This document shows, one piece after another, positions 25,974 to 34,409 of a stretch of 64,000 bases of DNA (within the stretch, counting starts at the first letter, position 1; every line of letters starts with the position of its first letter). The stretch covers positions 1-64,000 of the forward strand of contig JACQVF010000054.1 of NCBI GenBank assembly GCA_016209885.1, in the 5' to 3' direction. The notes under the pieces are model-generated. The model saw only the letters and a list, made by a program, of their open reading frames with translations, made no database searches and was not told the origin of the DNA. Source of the stretch: Gemmatimonadota bacterium (GTDB taxonomy: Bacteria; Gemmatimonadota; Gemmatimonadetes; Longimicrobiales; Gaopeijiaceae). The position numbers and the translations under genes were made by a program.

Positions 25974-26440
25974 GAGTTCTCGCGATCACGAATCACCATC
26001 GGGAGCTCCATGCACACCGCGCTTGCGGGACAGGCGCCCCGGAGCTCCTCGGACGCAGCCAGCGCCGCGGGCAGAGACGCTCGCGCCACGGTGCGGAAGC
26101 CGAAGTGCGCGAAGAAGGGCTCCGCGCTCTCAGTGAGCAGGTACACCGCCTCGCAGCCCGGGTGCCGGCAGCGAGCGAGAGCTGCTTCGGTGAGCTGGGT
26201 TCCCAGTTTTCGGCCGCGGAGCTCGGGATCCACGGCCACGGAGCGGAGCAGCGCCGCGGCCTCATAGCACTCCAGGCCGGCCACGCCCACGACGCGCCCG
26301 TCGAGCTCGGCCACCAGGAACTCGTGGAAGTGATCCCGGATCCCGGCTGTGGGCAGCCCGCTCGCGGCCACGAGGCGCAGGGCTGCCGGCAGGTCCGCGG
26401 GCGTGGCGTCACGGATCTGAGGCGTCACGGATCCGCTCAT
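25970..26440 (-). CDS. GNAT acetyltransferase, ArsN2-like
   Basis: A 156-residue GNAT-fold protein: IRDATPADLPAALRLVAASG at the N-terminus, acetyl-CoA loop LRSVAVDPELRGRKLGTQL (~residues 66-84) and CEAVYLLTESAEPFFAHFGF (~95-114). The latter resembles ArsN2-type acetyltransferases linked to arsenic resistance, but no ars gene is nearby. It overlaps the selenoprotein gene stop by ATGA (26437-26440), so the two are translated together. Confidence 0.75.
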   Translation of the reverse strand: MSGSVTPQIRDATPADLPAALRLVAASGLPTAGIRDHFHEFLVAELDGRVVGVAGLECYEAAALLRSVAVDPELRGRKLGTQLTEAALARCRHPGCEAVYLLTESAEPFFAHFGFRTVARASLPAALAASEELRGACPASAVCMELPMVIRDRENS

Positions 26441-27177
26441 GTGTCACCTTCCCAGTAGGCGCGGACCGGCCCCGGACCGGATTGGAGCAGGAGGTCCAGG
26501 GCTCGGCGCAGGATGGCCGTCTGGAGAGCGCGGTCGTGCGCCGCGCCCAGAGGGTATCCCAGCCCGAACGGCAGCTCGAGCCTGCGTGGCGGCAGGACCT
26601 TCTCCGTGACCGCCTCGAGGCACGAGAGACACGCGGTGGCGATCCCGCGCCGCTCGATCTCTCCTGCGATCAGTCCCACGGACTGATGGCAGAACGGTCA
26701 GACCGGGACCAGAACGACGCCATCGACGCCGTCGGCGCGGAGCGCCTCGGCAACCTCCGGCGCGGTCCGCCGGACCAGGCGTCCGGGCGCCGTGATCGAG
26801 CCCTGGAACGAGAAGTGGCGAGGCGCGGGTGGACCGATGACGCCGAGGCCGGCCAGCTCGCGAAGCCGATCCAGCGGGAATACGAGGTTCAAGTCCGCGT
26901 GCGCGTCGGCGCGATCCCACGATCGGCTAGGGTGCGAGATCCGGAGCTCGCGGAGCGGCCGGTCCGTCGGAATGACCCGGTACGAGTAGTCTCCGCCGGG
27001 GATGCGCTCAAACGGCCGCTGCTCGGGCGCATAGAGCCCCGCGGTCGTGACGAGTGCGACCGTCGCCTCCGGGAGCGGCGTGCGCAGTGGACTCCACGGG
27101 AGCGGCTCGATCCGGCGGAACCGGTACGCCCGGATCCAGAGCCGGTCCCGGAGAGAGAGATCCGAGGCGAATGCCAC
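26437..27177 (-). CDS. Selenoprotein B-like (glycine/sarcosine/betaine reductase family) with in-frame TGA = selenocysteine
   Basis: If TGA at 26700-26698 is read as selenocysteine, one 246-residue protein results (GTG start at 27177). Family features run across the TGA: ALVTTAG, YRVIP, DLNLVFPLDRLRELAGLGVI, PRHFSFQG, DGVVLVPV before it, and U160-PFCHQSVGLIAGEIERRGIA after it. Sec160 and Cys163 make a UxxC redox motif where relatives, as I recall them, carry U or C. A perfect hairpin follows 10 bases after the TGA. Sequence on both sides has the same frame and coding character, so recoding is more likely than a nonsense mutation. Substrate unknown. The Sec machinery (selA, selB, selC) is not in the window. 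Confidence 0.75.
26669..26687 (-). promoter_or_regulatory. SECIS-like hairpin downstream of the TGA codon
   Basis: In the mRNA sense, ATCAGTCC-GTG-GGACTGAT is a perfect 8-bp stem with a GTG loop beginning 10 bases after the TGA; the loop sits 19-21 bases past it. Bacterial SECIS elements are stem-loops just downstream of the UGA with a G at the start of the apical loop, at about this distance. The stem is coding sequence at the same time. Confidence 0.65.
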
Positions 27178-27179
27178 GA

Positions 27180-27623
27180 TTATCCGGAGGCCGAAAGCGC
27201 GGTGATTTGTACACCCTGGGCGATCTGCTTGATGAGGAAGCGGGCGAGCTGCTCCGGCGTCTGGTCGCGGCTCGTCCCGATGACGCGGGCGACGGTGAAG
27301 CGGCGGCCGTCGGCGCAGAGCACGGTGATGAACGCGCCGGGGAAGCGCTCGCCCTCCACGCCTTCGTCCTCGTCGGCACCCAGCTGAACCGGGACGCCGA
27401 CGATCGCCACGCGGACGTCCCCGCTCTCGAGGGAGTCGACCACGTCGGAGGCTTCGTCATCGGGGACCAGGTGCGTCGCGAGGAACGTGGGCGCGCCCTT
27501 TACCAGGAGGGCAACGGCGATCCCGGTGTACCCCTCGGGGATCGGGGCGTCCCCAGCGCCTCCCGGGATGAGGGAGAAGATCACCGGGTACTCGGAAGAT
27601 ACAAAGGCGTTCAGCGGTCCCAT
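27180..27623 (-). CDS. Hypothetical protein, first gene of the selenoprotein operon
   Basis: A 147-residue cytoplasmic protein with a mixed alpha/beta pattern (ITVLCADGRRFTVARVIGTS, and LARFLIKQIAQGVQI near the end). It ends 2 bases before the selenoprotein-like gene start, so they form one transcript. It is divergent from the gene at 27743. No family recognised. Confidence 0.6.
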   Translation of the reverse strand: MGPLNAFVSSEYPVIFSLIPGGAGDAPIPEGYTGIAVALLVKGAPTFLATHLVPDDEASDVVDSLESGDVRVAIVGVPVQLGADEDEGVEGERFPGAFITVLCADGRRFTVARVIGTSRDQTPEQLARFLIKQIAQGVQITALSASG

Positions 27624-27742
27624 GCTTCTTCAAGTCTTGCGCGGAGCGCGGCGCCACGCAAGCGTTACTGGGCGCCGGGCCGGCGACCACAGGCGACGGA
27701 GGTCATCCGACGGCAGAGACTTTCGCAAGCCGACCACCGGGG

Positions 27743-28012
27743 ATGGTGCAAGCCCACGTACGCCTTGTCTTCGCGGCGCTGCGCAGGCCTCGGACCCTTG
27801 TCGAGCTGGTGCGTGCGACGTGGACGTTCCGGGCCCGAAACTGGTACCGGCGGCCGCCGTTTCTCCCGCTTCCGCCCGTGCCGTACCTGGCCTGGCGACT
27901 AGACACGGCGTATGGTGACCCCCGCGCGGCGCCTGCACCTGCCGAGCTGAGACGCTACCTCCGCTGGGCGGCACGGCTGCGGAGCAGAATGGACCGCGGA
28001 GGAGTCTCTTGA
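27743..28012 (+). CDS. Small basic hypothetical protein
   Basis: An 89-residue Arg-rich protein (FRARNWYRRPPFLPLPPVPY, RRYLRWAARLRSRMDR). Its stop overlaps the TTG start of the next gene (TTGA at 28009-28012). The YLAWRLDTAYGD segment looks conserved-type. Function unknown. Confidence 0.55.
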   Translation: MVQAHVRLVFAALRRPRTLVELVRATWTFRARNWYRRPPFLPLPPVPYLAWRLDTAYGDPRAAPAPAELRRYLRWAARLRSRMDRGGVS

Positions 28013-28413
28013 AGAAGCTCATCCTGATCCTGATTCTCGCCTTCGGCGCGGCGCTCTCGCTGCCGGCCACGCGGCCTCGCGTGCTCAAGATTCTCCAGCC
28101 GGTGATGCGACCGGTCCTGGACCCGGTGATGCGCTGGTCGACCCAGGGGGAGCTGAAGCGGATTGCACGGGAGCTGGAGACCGCGGAGGAATCGTTGCGG
28201 GAGGAGATTCCCAGCTCAGCGGAGTTCGGCCGGTGGCTCGCGACCAAGTACCCGGCGAGCGGTGCGGAATCCGATCCGTGGGGGTCCCGCTATTACCTGA
28301 AAGTATGGCCCGATTCCTTCGTCGTTGGGTCGCCCGGGCCGGATCGCCAGCAGGGCACCGGGGACGACGTCCTCGTATCCGGCAAGCGTTCTCGTCGTGA
28401 CCGGCGACGCTGA
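28009..28413 (+). CDS. Exported hypothetical protein with pseudopilin-like C-terminus
   Basis: A 134-residue protein: a hydrophobic leader (LILILILAFGAALSLPA, residues ~4-20), a helical middle, and a C-terminal DPWGSRYYLKVWPD ... GSPGPDRQQGTGDD. That last part matches the calcium-loop region of type II secretion major pseudopilins (GspG), but there is no prepilin-peptidase motif at the N-terminus. It may be a periplasmic protein with a borrowed GspG-like tail. TTG start with GGAGGAG upstream. Confidence 0.55.
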   Translation: MKKLILILILAFGAALSLPATRPRVLKILQPVMRPVLDPVMRWSTQGELKRIARELETAEESLREEIPSSAEFGRWLATKYPASGAESDPWGSRYYLKVWPDSFVVGSPGPDRQQGTGDDVLVSGKRSRRDRRR

Positions 28414-28504
28414 GCGGCTGCGCCCCGGACGCCGCGCGCCGGGCCGCGGGGCGCCCCCGCCAGCCAGGCCGGACGGTATCGCGCACGCGCACCCGGGTTG
28501 ACCG

Positions 28505-29137
28505 GTGGACTCCCTTCTCCCGAGTATCGCCGCGCTGCTGATCGAGATCGGACCGTGGATCGTCTTCGCGGTCGCGCTGGTGGAGACGGCGGTCTTCCTG
28601 GGTCTCCTGATTCCGGCCGAGGCCACGGTTCTGCTCGCGGCGTTTCTCGCGGAGCGGGGGTACTTCGAGGTGGAGGCCGTGCTCGTCGCCGCGGCGGGCG
28701 GCGCTTTGCTCGGCGATTCCTGCGGCTACGTGCTGGGCCGGCACGCGGGCCGGCGCGTGGCGGCACGCGGTCGTTTCCTGGGACGACTCTGGAGCCGCTA
28801 CGAGAGTCGGCTGGCGGTCCTCTTCCGCAGGCGGCCCAGCTACTCGGTTACCCTGGCTCGTCTCATCTCCTTCGTGCGCACACTCATGCCGTGGATGGCG
28901 GGGATGACCGCACTCCCCTACCGCCGGTTCCTCCTCTACGATTCCGCCGGCGTGCTCCTATGGGCGACGGCCTCCGTCGGCCTCGGCTACCTGGCCGGGG
29001 AAAGCTGGCAGGTGCTCACGGGCGTGGTGGGAACGACGGGCACGCTCCTGATCGTCCTGGCCCTGCTGGTCGGGTTGCTCGCGGCGCGGCGGCGAAGGAA
29101 GGCCTCGGCGCAACCTCCACAGCCCCCGCGGTGCTGA
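28505..29137 (+). CDS. DedA-family membrane protein
   Basis: A 210-residue membrane protein with about five hydrophobic segments. The DedA/SNARE-associated signatures are present: ETAVFLGLLIPAEATVLLAA (~27-46), GDSCGYVLGRHAGRR (~70-84), and RLISFVRTLMPWMAGMTALPYRRF (~119-142, the conserved R...R...G motif). DedA proteins are phospholipid translocases or lipid-homeostasis factors. The GTG start at 28505 is provisional. Its stop overlaps the start of the CoaE-PHP gene. Confidence 0.82.
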   Translation: MDSLLPSIAALLIEIGPWIVFAVALVETAVFLGLLIPAEATVLLAAFLAERGYFEVEAVLVAAAGGALLGDSCGYVLGRHAGRRVAARGRFLGRLWSRYESRLAVLFRRRPSYSVTLARLISFVRTLMPWMAGMTALPYRRFLLYDSAGVLLWATASVGLGYLAGESWQVLTGVVGTTGTLLIVLALLVGLLAARRRRKASAQPPQPPRC

Positions 29138-30408
29138 CGGTCGCCCTCACGGGGAACGTCGCCAGCGGCAAATCCGCGGTGTCGGTCGTCTGGCGAGAGG
29201 CCGGCGTCTCCGTCCTAGATGCCGACCAGGTCGCGCGCGACGTGGTGGCGCCAGGCACGCCGGCCCTTGAAGAGGTTGCGGGTGCGTTCGGCCGCGAGAT
29301 GCTCGGGGAGAACGGTGCCCTGAATCGCGACCGGTTGCGGCACCTGGTCTTCTGTGATCCCCGAGCTCGCGCGCGCCTGGAGTCGATCGTCCACCCGCGG
29401 GTGCGGGCGCGCCGGGACGAGTGGCTCGCCGAGCTCGCGCGCCGGGGCGAGGCGCTCGCCGTCGCCGAGGTGCCGCTCCTCTTCGAGACCGGCCTGGAAG
29501 GCGAGTTCGACGTCATCGTCCTCGTGGACGCTCCGGAGGCCGTCCGCCTCGAACGGCTGATCCGCGCGCGCGGGCTCTCCCGGGCGGAAGGGGAGCGGAT
29601 CCTCGCCGCGCAGATGCCGGCGGCGGAGAAGCGGCGCCGCTCCGACATCGTGATCGACAACGAGGGGAGCTTGGAGGAGCTGCGTGCCCGGGCGCTCGCG
29701 GTCCTCGGCGTACTAAGGGAGCGGGCCGGCGGGGTTAGAGATCCCGATGGACCTGCACCCCTTCGCATCGATATGCACGTTCACACGTCCGCATCCCACG
29801 ACTGCCTGTGCGATCCCGGCGCCGTGCTCGAGCGGGCCGAGGCAGCAGGGCTGGGCCGGATCTGCGTGACGGACCACAACGAGCTGGATGCCGCTCTCGA
29901 GCTCGCCACGCGGGCGCCCGAGCGCGTCATCCCGGGTGAGGAGGTACGGACCGCGGAGGGGATCGACGTTATCGGCCTGTACCTGCGGGAGCGGATCCCG
30001 AAGGGAACGCCGGCGGAGGAGGTATGCGACCGCGTCCATGCCCAGGGCGGGATCGTGTACATCCCCCATCCGTACGCCGGCGGCAAGGGCGGCTCTGGGC
30101 GCCACCTCGACCGACTGGCCGGCAGGGTCGATGTCGTCGAGGTGCTGAACGCGAGGCTTCACCGCACGGCGCTGAACCGCCAGGCGGCCGCGTGGGCGGA
30201 GCGGAACCACAGGCTCCGCGGCGCCGGGTCGGATGCTCACTCGCTGACGGAGATCGGCGCCGCCTTCGTCCTGTGCCCCCCGCACCCGAACGAGCCGGCC
30301 GCCCTCCTGGCGGCGCTGCGCGTGGGCACCGCCCAGGGCCGGACATCGCCCCCCTACGTCCACCTGACGTCCACCTGGGCGAAGATTTGGAAGCGGCTGG
30401 GCCGCTGA
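29131..30408 (+). CDS. coaE: Dephospho-CoA kinase fused to a PHP-family phosphoesterase
   Basis: One 425-residue frame from GTG 29131 (overlapping the DedA stop). Residues ~1-200 are CoaE, the last enzyme of coenzyme A synthesis: P-loop GNVASGKS (8-15), LDADQVARDVV, and PLLFETGLEGEFDVIVLVDA. Residues ~213-425 are a PHP phosphoesterase: D214-M-H-V-H (metal site), CVTDHNELDAALEL, VIPGEEVRTAEGIDVI, IPHPYAG and GAGSDAHSLTEIG, i.e. the histidine/aspartate metal ligands of TrpH/histidinol-phosphatase-like enzymes. There is no stop, start or ribosome-binding site at the junction, so the two are made as one chain. I do not know a functional reason for the link. Confidence 0.82.
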   Translation: MLTVALTGNVASGKSAVSVVWREAGVSVLDADQVARDVVAPGTPALEEVAGAFGREMLGENGALNRDRLRHLVFCDPRARARLESIVHPRVRARRDEWLAELARRGEALAVAEVPLLFETGLEGEFDVIVLVDAPEAVRLERLIRARGLSRAEGERILAAQMPAAEKRRRSDIVIDNEGSLEELRARALAVLGVLRERAGGVRDPDGPAPLRIDMHVHTSASHDCLCDPGAVLERAEAAGLGRICVTDHNELDAALELATRAPERVIPGEEVRTAEGIDVIGLYLRERIPKGTPAEEVCDRVHAQGGIVYIPHPYAGGKGGSGRHLDRLAGRVDVVEVLNARLHRTALNRQAAAWAERNHRLRGAGSDAHSLTEIGAAFVLCPPHPNEPAALLAALRVGTAQGRTSPPYVHLTSTWAKIWKRLGR

Positions 30409-30421
30409 GCGGAGGCCGCGC

Positions 30422-30451
30422 TTGACATGCGGAAAAGCCGGGGCCTAACGT
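30422..30451 (+). promoter_or_regulatory. Sigma-70-type promoter candidate for the NSS transporter
   Basis: TTGACA (30422-30427), an 18-base spacer, and TAACGT (30446-30451) lie 90 bases before the transporter start in the intergenic space after the CoaE-PHP gene. The -35 is perfect; the -10 is weak. Confidence 0.5.
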
Positions 30452-30540
30452 AGCGCCCTCCTGTTTGGCGGCCGTGCATCAGCCCGGCGGACGCCTGCTG
30501 GCCCCTGGCGACCTGCTAAGCCTGCGTGAAGGAGCGGAGG

Positions 30541-32103
30541 TTGGCGACCGAGCTCAAGACTCGCGAGCAGTGGGGCACCCGCATCGGTTTGGTCCTCGCC
30601 ATGGCCGGCAACGCCGTCGGCCTCGGCAACTTCCTGCGCTTCCCCGTCCAGGCGGCCGAGAACGGTGGCGGCACCTTCATGATCCCGTACTTCATCTCCC
30701 TGGTGCTGCTGGGGATCCCGCTAATGTGGCTGGAGTGGGGGATGGGACGCTACGGCGGCCGTTTCGGCCACGGCACGCTGCCCGGCATGTTTCAGGTTGT
30801 GTGGCGGCACCCCGCCGCGAAGTATCTGGGCGTCGTAGGCCTGGCCGGGCCGCTCATCATCTTCGTCTACTACACGTACGTGGTCGGCTGGATGCTCGGC
30901 TTCTCGTTCCTGAGCCTGACGGGCGACTACTTCGGGCTCACGAGCTTCGAGGAGATGGGCGCCTACCTGCGGTCGTTCCAGGACATCTATGACTCGAGCG
31001 CACACGGTGGCTGGGTCGCGGTCGTCTTCTTCCTCCTCACCCTCGCGCTCGTCGTCTACACGGTGGCGCGGGGGATATCCGGTGGGATCGAGAAGATGGC
31101 GCTCATCGGTATGCCCGTCCTCTTCCTCTTCGCCTTGGTTCTCATGGTCCGGGTGCTCACGCTCCCCGCCACAGAGCTGGGCTCGCCGGTCCAGGGTCTC
31201 AACTTCATCTGGCAGCCCGAGTGGCGGAAGCTGTGGGAGGCGGAGGTCTGGCTGGCGGCGGCGGGTCAGATCTTCTTCACCCTGTCCCTCGGGCTCGGCA
31301 CCATCCAGACCTACGCGTCGTACCTCTCGGAGCGCGACGATATCACGCTCACAGGACTGGCCACGGCGTCCACAAACGAGTTCGTTGAGGTCGTGCTGGG
31401 CGGCACCATCGCGATCCCGGCCGCGGTCACGTTCTTCGGTATCGTGGGCATGCAGATGGTGACCGGAGCGTTCGACCTCGGAATCGTGGCGATGGCCGTG
31501 GTGTTCCAGAGCCTGCCGGGGCCCGAGCTCGTGGGCCGACTCGCCGGGTTCATGTGGTATTTCCTGCTCTTCATCGCTGGGATCACCTCGTCCGTGGCGC
31601 TGGCGTCACCGACGATTGCCTTCCTGCAGGAGGAGTTCGGTTTCCCGCGAAGGAGGGTGGCCCGGCTGCTCGGCCTGGTGGCCATCGGGCTCGCCGCCTT
31701 TCACGTGCTCTTCTACCGCTACGGCTTCCTGGACGAGTGGGACTACTGGGCCGGCACCTTCGGGCTCGTGCTGGTCGCGACCCTCGAGGTCGTCGTTGTG
31801 CGCCTGGGGATGGGGATGGAGCGGTTCTGGGAGGAGATGCACCGGGGCGCGGAGCTACGCGTGCCGCGCTTCTTCTTCTTCGTCTTGAAATGGGTCACTC
31901 CGCTCTTCCTCAGCATCCTGCTCGGGTGGTGGACCGTCACGGAAGCGTGGCCGAACCTGCGCATGGACGGAGTGGCGCCGCAGCAGGTCGCCGTGCGCTG
32001 GCTCTCGCGGCTCGTCATGCTTGCCGTGATCGCCCTCGCCGTTGCCCTGGTCCACCGGGCGTGGCGGCGGCACCCTGAACGCTACGCGGAGGCGCAGGCT
32101 TGA
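30541..32103 (+). CDS. Sodium-dependent neurotransmitter:sodium symporter (NSS) family transporter
   Basis: A 520-residue membrane protein with about 12 hydrophobic segments. REQWGTRIGLVLAMAGNAVG (~residues 7-26) and GLGNFLRFPVQAAENGGGTF are the first-helix substrate and sodium site of NSS transporters. They take up amino acids or similar solutes with sodium. I placed the start at TTG 30541 with AAGGAG 6 bases upstream; a GTG at 30526 is also in frame. It overlaps a small MetS-like gene, which suggests a two-subunit transporter. Confidence 0.85.
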   Translation: MATELKTREQWGTRIGLVLAMAGNAVGLGNFLRFPVQAAENGGGTFMIPYFISLVLLGIPLMWLEWGMGRYGGRFGHGTLPGMFQVVWRHPAAKYLGVVGLAGPLIIFVYYTYVVGWMLGFSFLSLTGDYFGLTSFEEMGAYLRSFQDIYDSSAHGGWVAVVFFLLTLALVVYTVARGISGGIEKMALIGMPVLFLFALVLMVRVLTLPATELGSPVQGLNFIWQPEWRKLWEAEVWLAAAGQIFFTLSLGLGTIQTYASYLSERDDITLTGLATASTNEFVEVVLGGTIAIPAAVTFFGIVGMQMVTGAFDLGIVAMAVVFQSLPGPELVGRLAGFMWYFLLFIAGITSSVALASPTIAFLQEEFGFPRRRVARLLGLVAIGLAAFHVLFYRYGFLDEWDYWAGTFGLVLVATLEVVVVRLGMGMERFWEEMHRGAELRVPRFFFFVLKWVTPLFLSILLGWWTVTEAWPNLRMDGVAPQQVAVRWLSRLVMLAVIALAVALVHRAWRRHPERYAEAQA

Positions 32104-32294
32104 TGCCGATGGCGGCTGCGTTGCTCCAGGAGGTGGCGCGCGTGAGCGCGCCGGCCGGCGGGCTCACGCCGTTCGCCGCCCTGTTCATGACGGTGAGCAT
32201 GGGCTCGGTCACCCTCCTCGCGGCGTACCTGTTCTACCGGATCCTCCGCGCGCCCATGCGGCAGGGGGACGAAGCGCAGGGACCCGCGAAGTGA
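32103..32294 (+). CDS. MetS-like small membrane subunit of the NSS transporter
   Basis: A 63-residue protein with one strong transmembrane segment (FAALFMTVSMGSVTLLAAYL) and a short charged tail. It starts at an ATG overlapping the transporter stop (TGATG). In Corynebacterium the NSS transporter MetP needs the ~60-residue partner MetS, encoded the same way, so this is probably the equivalent subunit. The assignment rests on size, topology and position. Confidence 0.65.
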   Translation: MPMAAALLQEVARVSAPAGGLTPFAALFMTVSMGSVTLLAAYLFYRILRAPMRQGDEAQGPAK

Positions 32295-33322
32295 ACTACC
32301 ATACGCCCGGGCACCGGCTGGCTCGCGTGCACGAGGTTCTGCGAGAGCTCGAGCGCGCCCGGCGAGTGGTCCTCACCACCCATGTGAACGCCGACGGCGA
32401 TGGCGCCGGGTGCGAGGCGGCGCTGGTGGCGTGGCTCGACTCCCGGGGAGCGGAGGCGCGCGTCGTCAATCCCACGCCGTTTCCGGAAACCTACGAGTTC
32501 CTGCTCCCGCGCTCAGGCGTGGCACTGGATCCACGGGCCGCGGAGGCGCGGGCTTTCTGCTCGCACGCGGATCTCGCCGTCGTGGTCGACACGTGCGAGG
32601 CGCCTCGGATCGCCCGTGTGAACCCGCTCATCGCGGGGCTGCCCAAAGTCATCCTCGACCATCATCCACCGGGGGAGTCTCCTCTCCAGGGCGTGGCGCT
32701 GCTGGATCCGGAGGCGTGCGCGAGCGGGGAGCTCGTGTACGACGCGCTGCTGGCGGCGGGGGGTCCTTGGCCCGATCCCGTGGTGACGGGGCTGTACGTG
32801 GCCGTGCTCACGGACACGGGCTCGTTCAGGTTCAGCAACTCGACACCGGCGAGCCACCTGATCGCTGCAGATCTCCTCGCCCGGGGCGTGGACCCGGAGG
32901 AGATCTTCGAGCGCGTCTACGCGACCTGGCCAGTCCGGCGGATGACGCTGCTCCGGGCGGCACTCGGCGAGCTCGAGGTGGACCTGGAGCACGGGCTCGC
33001 CTGGATCACCGTGCCGCGCGATCTTTTCGAGGCGCTCGGTGGCACGAGCGACGAGCTGGAGGGCTTCGTCGACTATCCGCGCTCGATCCGGGGCGTGCAG
33101 CTCTCCATGCTGTTCCGGGAGACGGACGACCGGCACACGAAGGTCTCCTTCCGCTCGAACGGCCCTGTGGACGTGAATGCGCTGGCCGCCCGCTTCGGGG
33201 GCGGCGGCCACGTCAAGGCCGCTGGCGCGCTCGTGCAGGGGCCGCTCGAGGAGGTTCGGGCGCAGGTCGTGGAGGCCGCGCGGGAGGCGGTGCGCGCCAC
33301 CGCCAAGGAGGCCCTACCGTGA
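32291..33322 (+). CDS. DHH-family phosphoesterase, NrnA-like (oligoribonuclease / pAp phosphatase)
   Basis: A 343-residue DHH-DHHA1 protein. THVNADGDGAGCEAAL (~residues 32-47), VVVDTCEAPR (~97-106) and the DHH motif ILDHHPPGESP (~122-132) form the metal site; TDTGSFRFSNSTP follows; RFGGGGHVKAAGA (~301-313) is the DHHA1 substrate loop. NrnA enzymes degrade 2-5 nt RNAs and 3'-phosphoadenosine-5'-phosphate. The GTG start overlaps the MetS-like stop (GTGA). Confidence 0.85.
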   Translation: MNYHTPGHRLARVHEVLRELERARRVVLTTHVNADGDGAGCEAALVAWLDSRGAEARVVNPTPFPETYEFLLPRSGVALDPRAAEARAFCSHADLAVVVDTCEAPRIARVNPLIAGLPKVILDHHPPGESPLQGVALLDPEACASGELVYDALLAAGGPWPDPVVTGLYVAVLTDTGSFRFSNSTPASHLIAADLLARGVDPEEIFERVYATWPVRRMTLLRAALGELEVDLEHGLAWITVPRDLFEALGGTSDELEGFVDYPRSIRGVQLSMLFRETDDRHTKVSFRSNGPVDVNALAARFGGGGHVKAAGALVQGPLEEVRAQVVEAAREAVRATAKEALP

Positions 33323-33795
33323 GCGCGGAGACGGGGCGCGCCACTGGCGGCTCGGGGGCCGGGCCGGCGCGGGAACCGTCGGACGCTGCCGGGCGTATTC
33401 TCACCAGCCGGGAGGTGGGGGGCGGGCTCGGTCAGGCGCTCAGGCGGCTGGAGACCCGCGTGGGCGCGGCCGCCCTGGACACCCTGTGGGTGTTCCCGCC
33501 CCGGTTGCGCGGGCGCCGCGAGCACGGCCTCGTCGTGGCCGGGTGCTTCACGGGCGAGGAGGGGCGGCGGCAGGTGGTTACGGCTATCTACCAGGCCGAG
33601 CGCACGGGTCAGGGGCTCCAGATGGATGCGCAGTTCTTCGAGGAGGGGGTGGCGCCCCCGGAGCGACTCCCGCGCATCATCGCGGGAGTCGTGCGGCGTA
33701 GCGACGACCAGCCGGGCGAGCCCCGCCGCATCGAGATCGGCGGCGCGGCGGCGCGCTTCGACGCGTTGCTCGCGGAGGTCGAGGCCGACGTCTGA
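33319..33795 (+). CDS. Hypothetical protein
   Basis: A 158-residue protein starting at a GTG overlapping the NrnA-like stop (GTGA at 33319). After a low-complexity Gly/Ala start, residues ~30-155 are an alpha/beta domain (LDTLWVFPPRLRGRREHGLV, VVTAIYQAERTGQGLQMDAQ). It lies between NrnA-like and Fur genes in the same direction. No family recognised. Confidence 0.6.
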   Translation: MSAETGRATGGSGAGPAREPSDAAGRILTSREVGGGLGQALRRLETRVGAAALDTLWVFPPRLRGRREHGLVVAGCFTGEEGRRQVVTAIYQAERTGQGLQMDAQFFEEGVAPPERLPRIIAGVVRRSDDQPGEPRRIEIGGAAARFDALLAEVEADV

Positions 33796-33813
33796 GACGT
33801 CTGAGAAGGAGCC

Positions 33814-34293
33814 ATGCCGTTCATCCAGCTCTTCGAGCGATACCTGAGGGAGCAGGGACTGCCCGTCACGCAGCAGCGGACCGCGGTGGCCGACATCGTC
33901 TTCTCCTCCGCCGGGCACCTGTCCGTGGATGACATCGAGCAGCGTCTGCGGGAGTCCGGGGAGCGTATCGGCAAGGCGACCATCTACCGGACTCTCGACC
34001 TGCTGGTGAAGAGCGGGCTCGTGGACGAGCGTGACTTCGGGGAAGGGTTCAAGCGCTACGAGCACCTGCTGCATCGCCAGCCCGTGCACCAGCATCTCGT
34101 CTGCCTGGAATGCGGCAAGGTCATCGAGTTCCGCAGCGATGAGCTCGAACGCATCCAGGATCAGGTGGCCGCGACCCACGACTTCGCTCCGAACCGCCAC
34201 CGCTTCGAGATCTACGGGCTCTGCCACGAGTGCCGCCAGGCCGGCGTCACGATCCCGTACGAAGGGTTGACCTGCCCGATCGAGAAGATGTAG
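33814..34293 (+). CDS. fur: Fur-family metal-dependent repressor
   Basis: A 159-residue regulator: winged helix at residues ~12-85 (LPVTQQRTAVADIVFSSAGH, GKATIYRTLDLLVKSGLV) and a dimerisation/metal domain with HRQPVHQHLVCLECGKVIEF (H..HxH and CxxC) and GLCHECRQ (CxxC). These residues match the structural zinc and regulatory metal sites of Fur. It would repress iron-uptake genes when iron is plentiful. I cannot exclude a Zur or PerR role. Confidence 0.82.
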   Translation: MPFIQLFERYLREQGLPVTQQRTAVADIVFSSAGHLSVDDIEQRLRESGERIGKATIYRTLDLLVKSGLVDERDFGEGFKRYEHLLHRQPVHQHLVCLECGKVIEFRSDELERIQDQVAATHDFAPNRHRFEIYGLCHECRQAGVTIPYEGLTCPIEKM

Positions 34294-34409
34294 TTTCCCG
34301 CCCGTTCGATTTCGCCGCACAACGGCGTGCAGGGGGTGGAGGGCGATCCCTTCACCCTTGATCGTTAGGTCCTTTCAGATCGTGGCCGTTCCTGAGCCGA
34401 GGGAGAGCC

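Noticed and set aside
26698-26700. TGA as a simple nonsense mutation splitting one gene into two
   Set aside because: The same frame and family motifs continue on both sides, the replaced residue is a redox position (UxxC), and a perfect hairpin follows at SECIS distance. Selenocysteine is the better reading, though not proven.
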